From Candidatus Omnitrophota bacterium (GTDB lineage Bacteria > Ratteibacteria > UBA8468 > MWAK01), in the NCBI GenBank assembly GCA_026387085.1, contig JAPLMK010000101.1:11010-36749 (forward strand): a DNA stretch of 25,740 bases. Direction: 5' to 3'. Below are positions 21,279-25,740 of this stretch, piece by piece. The translations under genes were made by a program, and so were the position numbers. The first letter of the stretch is position 1; the number at the start of each line of letters is the position of its first letter. A model generated the notes under the pieces. That model was not told the DNA's origin, ran no database searches, and saw only the letters and a list, made by a program, of their open reading frames with translations.

Positions 21279-23147
21279 TTATCCCTGCAACCGTAAAAAC
21301 AAGAGGGTGAGGTCGCTGGCCCGAATTCCGCTTATCTGCCGCGCCTCGTCAAGCGAACCGGGCCGAAACTTCTCAAGTTTCTCCCTTCCTTCCGTAGAAA
21401 GACCGGCAATCTTGTCATATTTAAAATTTTTCGGAATTAAAGCTCCGGCATTTTTCGCTAGCCTTTCCGCCATAACTTTATCCTGCTCCAGGTATCCCTC
21501 GTACTTGAGTTCAATCTCAATTGCCTCCTTGATTCTTTCGTCCCCCTCACCGCGCCTCTCCCCGACGGGGAGAGGAATAAAAGAAGCGGGCGCCACTTCA
21601 GTACCTTTGCGCTTCTGCGCTTCTAATTTCTCAATATCGCGATAACTGACATCCGGACGGCGAAGGTAACGGGCCAGATTCAGCGCGCCTTCCGGCAAAG
21701 AAACAAAGGTGGCCTTCAACCGCTTAATCTCCGTCGCAATCGCCTCCCGCTGAGAGCGCATATTTTCATAAACATCTTCCGGAATCAGACCAAACCGGTA
21801 GCCATAATCCATCAAGCGGAAATCAGCGTTGTCACTGCGCAGCAGGAGCCGGTACTCCGCCCGGGAAGTAAAGAGCCGGTACGGTTCAAGAAGTTCCGTG
21901 GTGGTTAAATCGTTGGCCATCACCCCCAGGTAGGCCTCGTCGCTTCGCGGCACAAACGGTGGCTTGCCCTGAAGCCTGAGGCCCGCATTAATCCCGGCCA
22001 GAAGCCCCTGTCCGGCCGCCTCCTCGTATCCGCTGGTTCCGTTTACCTGACCGGCAAAATAGAGGTTTTCCACCCGTTTGGTTTCCATGGTGGATTTTAT
22101 CTGGTGAGTCGGGAAAAAATCATACTCTACCGCATAACCGAAACGGAGGATTTCCGCATCCTCTAATCCGGTGACCGTTTTCAGGGCATCCCGCTGAACT
22201 TCAGCCGGCAAACTCGTTGCAAAACCACCGACATATACTTCATCGGTATTCCGGCCCTCCGGTTCCAGGAATACCTGGTGGCCGGTCTTGCCCGGAAACC
22301 TCTTTACCTTCACTTCCAGCGAGGGACAATAGCGCGGCCCGATTCCCGTAATCTGCCCGGTGTAAAGCGGAGCCCGATGCAGGTTTTCGGTCACGATGCG
22401 AATCGTTTCGGGAGTCGTATGGGTGAGATAACAAGGTACCTGGTGCGGCGCAAAACCTTCCGTTCTGAAAGAAAACGGCCGGGGAAATTCATCCCCAAGC
22501 TGAATTTTCAACTTGTCAAGATTCAGGGAACGAAAAGAGACCCGGGGCGGCGTGCCGGTCTTAAAACGGCTGACCTCAAAACCGTTTCTCTTAAGCGAGC
22601 CGCTCAACTTATCGGCGGATTCTTCACCCATCCGTCCGCCGGAAATAATAATCTGGCCGAGATGCAAAACCCCGGAAAGAAAAGTTCCGGCCGTAATAAT
22701 TACAGACCGGGCCCGGTATTTCAGCCCTTCCCGGGTATCTATTCCGGCTACTTTACCGCCCTTAACCAGGACTTCCTCCGCCACACCCTGCCGGATAGTC
22801 AGGTTCGGAATTCTCTCCAGCGTTTCGCGCGCCAATTTCTGGTAGGCCTTCTTATCACTCTGAACCCGGGGGCTGAACGCAGCCGGGCCTTTACCGGCAT
22901 TAAGAACCCGAAACTGGATACCGGTGGCATCAGCCCACCGGCCCATTTCGCCACCCAGGGCATCTATCTCCCGGACCAGCTGTCCTTTAGCCACCCCGCC
23001 GATGGCCGGGTTACAGGACATCTGGCCCACCGTATCCAGGTTCATCGTCAGAAGCAGGACGGAGAAACCCATTCTGGAGGCAGACAAGGCGGCTTCGGCT
23101 CCGGCATGACCGGCGCCGACCACGATAAGATCGAAATCTTTTTCCAC
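21279..23147 (-). CDS. mnmG: tRNA uridine-5-carboxymethylaminomethyl synthesis enzyme MnmG (GidA)
   Basis: With MnmE this FAD protein modifies U34 of tRNAs that read split codon boxes. The N-terminus has the FAD motif LIVVGAGHAGAEAALSASRMG, then CNPAIGGVAKGQLVREIDALGGEMG, the signature RFKTGTPPRV and GYEEAAGQGLLAGINA. LTTTELLEPYRLFTSRAEYRLLLRSDNAD and the C-terminal EIELKYEGYLEQ, LSTEGREKLEKFRP and QISGIRASDL complete the family. The length of 622 residues is standard despite a palindromic insertion near 522-536. The start is the GTG at 23147, close to an AT-rich promoter region shared with dxs. tsaE follows downstream. Confidence 0.98.
   Translation of the reverse strand: MEKDFDLIVVGAGHAGAEAALSASRMGFSVLLLTMNLDTVGQMSCNPAIGGVAKGQLVREIDALGGEMGRWADATGIQFRVLNAGKGPAAFSPRVQSDKKAYQKLARETLERIPNLTIRQGVAEEVLVKGGKVAGIDTREGLKYRARSVIITAGTFLSGVLHLGQIIISGGRMGEESADKLSGSLKRNGFEVSRFKTGTPPRVSFRSLNLDKLKIQLGDEFPRPFSFRTEGFAPHQVPCYLTHTTPETIRIVTENLHRAPLYTGQITGIGPRYCPSLEVKVKRFPGKTGHQVFLEPEGRNTDEVYVGGFATSLPAEVQRDALKTVTGLEDAEILRFGYAVEYDFFPTHQIKSTMETKRVENLYFAGQVNGTSGYEEAAGQGLLAGINAGLRLQGKPPFVPRSDEAYLGVMANDLTTTELLEPYRLFTSRAEYRLLLRSDNADFRLMDYGYRFGLIPEDVYENMRSQREAIATEIKRLKATFVSLPEGALNLARYLRRPDVSYRDIEKLEAQKRKGTEVAPASFIPLPVGERRGEGDERIKEAIEIELKYEGYLEQDKVMAERLAKNAGALIPKNFKYDKIAGLSTEGREKLEKFRPGSLDEARQISGIRASDLTLLFLRLQG
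21541..21580. repeat. in-frame palindromic element inside mnmG
   Basis: CCCCCTCACCgcg-CCTCTCCCC-gac-GGGGAGAGG is a clean copy of the coding-region palindrome family. It is read on the minus strand as PLPVGERRGEG, between the RRPDVSYRDIEKL region and the conserved EIELKYEGYLEQ block, in the C-terminal helical domain. Confidence 0.88.
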
Positions 23148-23262
23148 TATTGTAATATTTTAGCATAAAAAACCAAGTCAAAATTTATTATTAGACATAA
23201 AAATCCGAAAAAGGTTAAAATGTAAAGGGTTTTATCGCCCTAAACCAATTTGCATTCAAAAA

Positions 23263-23347
23263 TAGAGCAAGGCGGCAAGAAGGCAGCAAAGAAGGCGTAC
23301 ACGGAAGTACGCCGAGGAAGCTGACGACGAAGCCAACGATGCTATAT
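23263..23347. repeat. REP-like palindromic unit upstream of dxs
   Basis: GGCGTAC-acggaa-GTACGCC (23294-23313) is a perfect 7-bp stem at the centre. Looser arms (GCAAGGCGGCAAGAAGGC and GACGACGAAGCC) extend on both sides and the ends are roughly inverted (ATAGAGC/GCTAT). The layout resembles units inside the 975-1246 element. Its right end reaches the first possible dxs ATG (23346). Confidence 0.65.
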
Positions 23348-23372
23348 GAATGAAGGCGAATTGGAATTAATT

Positions 23373-25181
23373 ATGATACTGGATAAGATTAATCAAACCG
23401 GAGACGTCAAAAAACTGCGGCCGGAGGAGCTTCCGCTCTTGGCGGAAGAAATCCGGCGGCTCATCATTGAAGTGGTGGCTAAGAACGGCGGCCATCTCTC
23501 CTCAAACCTGGGCGTGGTGGAATTAACTATCGCTCTCCACCGTCTCCTGGACCTGGAAAAAGATACCATTATCTGGGATGTTGGCCATCAGACCTATGCC
23601 CACAAAATTCTGACCGGACGAAAAGAAGAGTTTAAAAAACTGAGGACCTACCAGGGCCTCTCCGGTTTTCCGGAACCAAACGAAAGCGCCACCGACCCTT
23701 TACGGACCGGCCATTCCAGCACTTCCATCGCCACCGGATTAGGTATCGCCTGCGCTAAAAAAGAGGGAAAAACCGTCGTAATAATCGGCGACGCCTCTTT
23801 GGGCGGCGGGGTGGCCTTTGAAGGATTAAACCAGGCGGCGGCGGCCAAGGCAAACCTGTGCGTCATCCTCAATGCTAACGAAATGGCGATTTCACCTACC
23901 ACCGGCGGACTCGCCCTTTCCCTGACCAGGGTCATCACCAACCCGCGCCTGGAAAGCTTCCGGCAGCATACCCGAACGCTCGTCCAGAAGATGCCCTTCC
24001 TGGGCCCGGAAATGATTAACTTCTTCAAAACGATGGAAGAAGGGGTTAAGAACCTCCTGGGCCCTGCGGAACTCTTCGAGGGAATCGGATTTAGTTATTT
24101 CGGACCGTTCGACGGCCATAATTTTTCCCAACTTACGGAAGCGCTGGAAAAGGTCTTAAACCTTTCAACTCCGCGGTTGGTCCATGTGGTCACCAAAAAA
24201 GGAAAGGGTTATCCGCCGGCCGAAACAGACCCGGAACACTTTCACTCCGCAAGCAGATTCTCCATAACAACCGGTAAATCAATCGAGACGCCGAAAGCGG
24301 AATATCGTGAAGTATTCACGGAGGAACTGGTCCGGCAGGCGGAAAAAAGACCGGAAATTGTAGCTATCACCGCAGCGATGACCCGGGGGGTTGGGCTCCA
24401 AAATTTTCAAAAATTGTACCCGGAACGTTTTTTTGACGTCGGAATCGCGGAACAGGCCGCGGTCGCTTTTGCCGCCGGCCTCGCTAAATCCGGCAAGCAT
24501 CCGGTAGTTTCCATCTATGCCACCTTCTTCCAGCGCACATTCGACCAGATGTTTCAGGAAATCTGCCTGCAGGGACTGCCGGTTACCTTTGTCTTGTGCA
24601 ACAACGGACTGGTTGGCCCGGACGGTTCCACCCACCACAGCCTCTACTCTTTTTCTTACCTGCGTTCTTTGCCCGGACTTTCCGTTCTGGCGCCTTTTTC
24701 CTACCGGGAACTGCGCCGGTTGTTAACCCAATCCCTGGAGGCATCTTTCCCTACCGTCATCCTTTTTCCCAAAGACGCCGGACCGGAAAATTTGGAACCG
24801 ATTGAAGAACCGAAGGCCGCAATAGCAATCCTGGCAGTAGGTAATATCGCCGAAACTGCGTACCGGGCAGCATTAAGGTTAAAAAATGACGGGGTTTCCG
24901 TCTCTTTCTGGCCAACCTCTGATATCAAACCCGTCAATGAAGAAATTATCCAAAAAGCCGCAATGGCAAACACCATAGTGACCGTAGAAGAAAACAGTCG
25001 TTTAGGCGGATTCGGCGGCGCGGTTTTGGAATACCTCGCGGAAAAAGACCTGAAAAAAAACTTAAGGATGATTGGAGCGCCGGACCGGTTCATCACTTTC
25101 GGAAGCCGACCGGAATTACTGGCAGAAATCGGCCTGGACGAGGCAGGAATTTATAAACAGATTAAAAACATTATAACGTAG
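23373..25181 (+). CDS. dxs: 1-deoxy-D-xylulose-5-phosphate synthase
   Basis: DXS is a thiamine-diphosphate enzyme that condenses pyruvate and glyceraldehyde 3-phosphate, the first step of the MEP isoprenoid pathway. Motifs in order are GGHLSSNLGVVELTIALH, WDVGHQTYAHKILTGR, the ThDP/Mg segment GDASLGGGVAFEGLN with NANEMAISP, YFGPFDGHN, VTKKGKGYPPAE, then the pyrimidine domain DVGIAEQAAVAFAAGLAKSG and HHSLYSFSYLRSLPG. I chose the ATG at 23373, where family members begin (MILDKIN). A start at 23346 would add nine residues, partly from a repeat. In the Mg-binding motif Ala replaces the second Gly of the common GDG. The length of about 602 residues is near normal. A GC-rich hairpin follows the stop. 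Confidence 0.96.
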   Translation: MILDKINQTGDVKKLRPEELPLLAEEIRRLIIEVVAKNGGHLSSNLGVVELTIALHRLLDLEKDTIIWDVGHQTYAHKILTGRKEEFKKLRTYQGLSGFPEPNESATDPLRTGHSSTSIATGLGIACAKKEGKTVVIIGDASLGGGVAFEGLNQAAAAKANLCVILNANEMAISPTTGGLALSLTRVITNPRLESFRQHTRTLVQKMPFLGPEMINFFKTMEEGVKNLLGPAELFEGIGFSYFGPFDGHNFSQLTEALEKVLNLSTPRLVHVVTKKGKGYPPAETDPEHFHSASRFSITTGKSIETPKAEYREVFTEELVRQAEKRPEIVAITAAMTRGVGLQNFQKLYPERFFDVGIAEQAAVAFAAGLAKSGKHPVVSIYATFFQRTFDQMFQEICLQGLPVTFVLCNNGLVGPDGSTHHSLYSFSYLRSLPGLSVLAPFSYRELRRLLTQSLEASFPTVILFPKDAGPENLEPIEEPKAAIAILAVGNIAETAYRAALRLKNDGVSVSFWPTSDIKPVNEEIIQKAAMANTIVTVEENSRLGGFGGAVLEYLAEKDLKKNLRMIGAPDRFITFGSRPELLAEIGLDEAGIYKQIKNIIT

Positions 25182-25201
25182 GGGAGGGCAGCACCCCTCC
25201 C
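25182..25201. repeat. GC-rich hairpin after dxs
   Basis: GGGAGGG and CCCTCCC form a perfect 7-bp stem around CAGCAC, starting right after the dxs stop. It closely resembles hairpin 2 at 19131-19153 (GGGAAGGG-AGCA-CCCTTCCC). There is no U-tract, so it is more likely a repeat unit than an intrinsic terminator. Confidence 0.6.
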
Positions 25202-25233
25202 GCCGTGGGCAGGTATTCATAATCTTTAACTAC

Positions 25234-25300
25234 GAGATCCTTCGGTACCCTCAGGATGACACATTTTTTGTCATTCTGAGCCGTAATTGCGAAGAATCTC
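25234..25300. repeat. inverted pair of GTCATTCTGAG-type repeats
   Basis: GAGATCCTTCGG...CTCAGGATGACA (25234-25261) faces TGTCATTCTGAG...GAAGAATCTC (25269-25300), giving a long imperfect hairpin with a T-rich loop. The unit lies between dxs and the ferredoxin gene and ends 9 bases before the ferredoxin ATG. Confidence 0.75.
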
Positions 25301-25308
25301 CTCGTTTT

Positions 25309-25536
25309 ATGAAAACAACAACCAAACCAAAATTCCAGGTAATTGTCGACGACAAGTACTGCAAGGGTTGCGGCCTGTGCGTCCATTTCTGCCCTAAAAA
25401 AGAACTGAAAATTTCAAAAGAGAAGAATAAAAAAGGATACTTTTGCGTCGAATTTTCCGGCGCAGAATGCACCGGTTGCCTGCGCTGCGCCCTGATCTGT
25501 CCGGACGCCGCCCTCAAAATTATCCGTCAACAATAA
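25309..25536 (+). CDS. 2x[4Fe-4S] ferredoxin, resembling 2-oxoacid:ferredoxin oxidoreductase delta subunit
   Basis: The 75-residue protein has two complete cluster motifs, CKGCGLCVHFCP (from about residue 19) and CTGCLRCALICP (from about residue 49), separated by a short charged segment (KISKEKNKKG). The spacing and the VIVDDKYCKGCGLCVHFCPKK start resemble KorD/OorD/VorD delta subunits, usually the first gene of a korDABC-type operon. That operon would have to begin right after this gene. The bases that follow on the plus strand show no such start before the window ends, so the protein could also be a free ferredoxin. The ATG at 25309 has no clear Shine-Dalgarno. Confidence 0.85.
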   Translation: MKTTTKPKFQVIVDDKYCKGCGLCVHFCPKKELKISKEKNKKGYFCVEFSGAECTGCLRCALICPDAALKIIRQQ

Positions 25537-25649
25537 TCATTTTATCACCGGTTTCTCCCCTTCCGCCTACCGCAAGATTGTACACCAAGAAGTCAAAAAA
25601 TAGACTCTGTCAAATTTTTTCTGTAAATTGATGTAGTCATCGATTCTCT

Positions 25650-25739
25650 TTAAGCGTTTACAAATTCCGGCACAAAAACTTCTTCCAACTGCGCTTCTCG
25701 TAATAAAGAATCTAACGATTGGTCATAGGCGTATACCTC
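25650..25739 (-). CDS. possible C-terminal fragment of a protein running in from the right edge
   Basis: On the minus strand an open frame enters from the right edge and ends at TAA 25652-25650 after about 29 codons, finishing LLREAQLEEVFVPEFVNA. The composition looks protein-like, but 29 codons are too few to assign a family or be sure. The 113 bases between it and the ferredoxin stop hold no other feature I can name. Confidence 0.35.
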   Translation of the reverse strand, partial: EVYAYDQSLDSLLREAQLEEVFVPEFVNA

Positions 25740-25740
25740 C

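Overview
This is a bacterial chromosome segment of roughly 50% GC, dominated by housekeeping genes. The encoded functions are recombination, a prepilin peptidase, tRNA modification (TsaD, TsaE, MnmG), trans-translation (SmpB with tmRNA), isoprenoid synthesis (DXS), lipid-carrier recycling (UppP), a ribosomal protein (L21) and central sugar metabolism. A prepilin peptidase, a probable PPi-dependent phosphofructokinase, a low-potential 2x[4Fe-4S] ferredoxin, a cobamide-methyltransferase-like UroD-family protein and a sialate-O-acetylesterase-type SGNH hydrolase would fit an anaerobic or fermentative bacterium from a poorly cultured lineage (Omnitrophota or PVC-like). That placement is inference with low confidence.

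Layout. Positions 1-2912 (minus): recG (cut by the window edge), prepilin peptidase, tRNA-Glu and a small membrane-anchored protein, separated by repeat elements. 3016-3685 (plus): a stand-alone CinA/PncC amidohydrolase with an apparently leaderless promoter. 3623-15036 (minus): tsaD, a UroD-like protein, an FAD-linked oxidase, a LarA-like racemase, a HAD phosphatase, pfp, gnd, a sugar-acid SDR, uppP and an HU protein. 15193-17589 (plus): rplU-hflX-nrnA. 17595-20141 (minus): an SGNH esterase, tmRNA and smpB. 20165-20809 (plus): rpe. 20863-23147 (minus): tsaE-mnmG. 23373-25536 (plus): dxs and a ferredoxin. A probable C-terminal fragment of a further gene lies on the minus strand at the right edge.

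How the genes work together. pfp, gnd, rpe and the SDR cover glycolysis, the pentose-phosphate pathway and probably hexuronate/aldonate reduction; dxs draws on the same triose pool. The LarA-like racemase, FAD-linked 2-hydroxyacid oxidase and UroD-like protein lie in a row and may form a hydroxy-acid module. smpB and ssrA are adjacent and form the ribosome-rescue system.

The striking part is the repeat landscape. Nearly every spacer holds palindromic or terminal-inverted-repeat elements, several nested inside each other. One palindromic family (CCTCTCCCC-loop-GGGGAGAGG with flanking CCCCTCACC) sits in frame inside five protein genes (recG, cinA, the larA-like gene, uppP and mnmG), in both orientations and in more than one reading frame. 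Independently, the 3' ends of both tRNA-Glu and tmRNA are duplicated in direct orientation just downstream of the genes, with hairpin-rich DNA between the copies. Together these suggest very active small non-autonomous elements that target or tolerate genes and RNA 3' ends.
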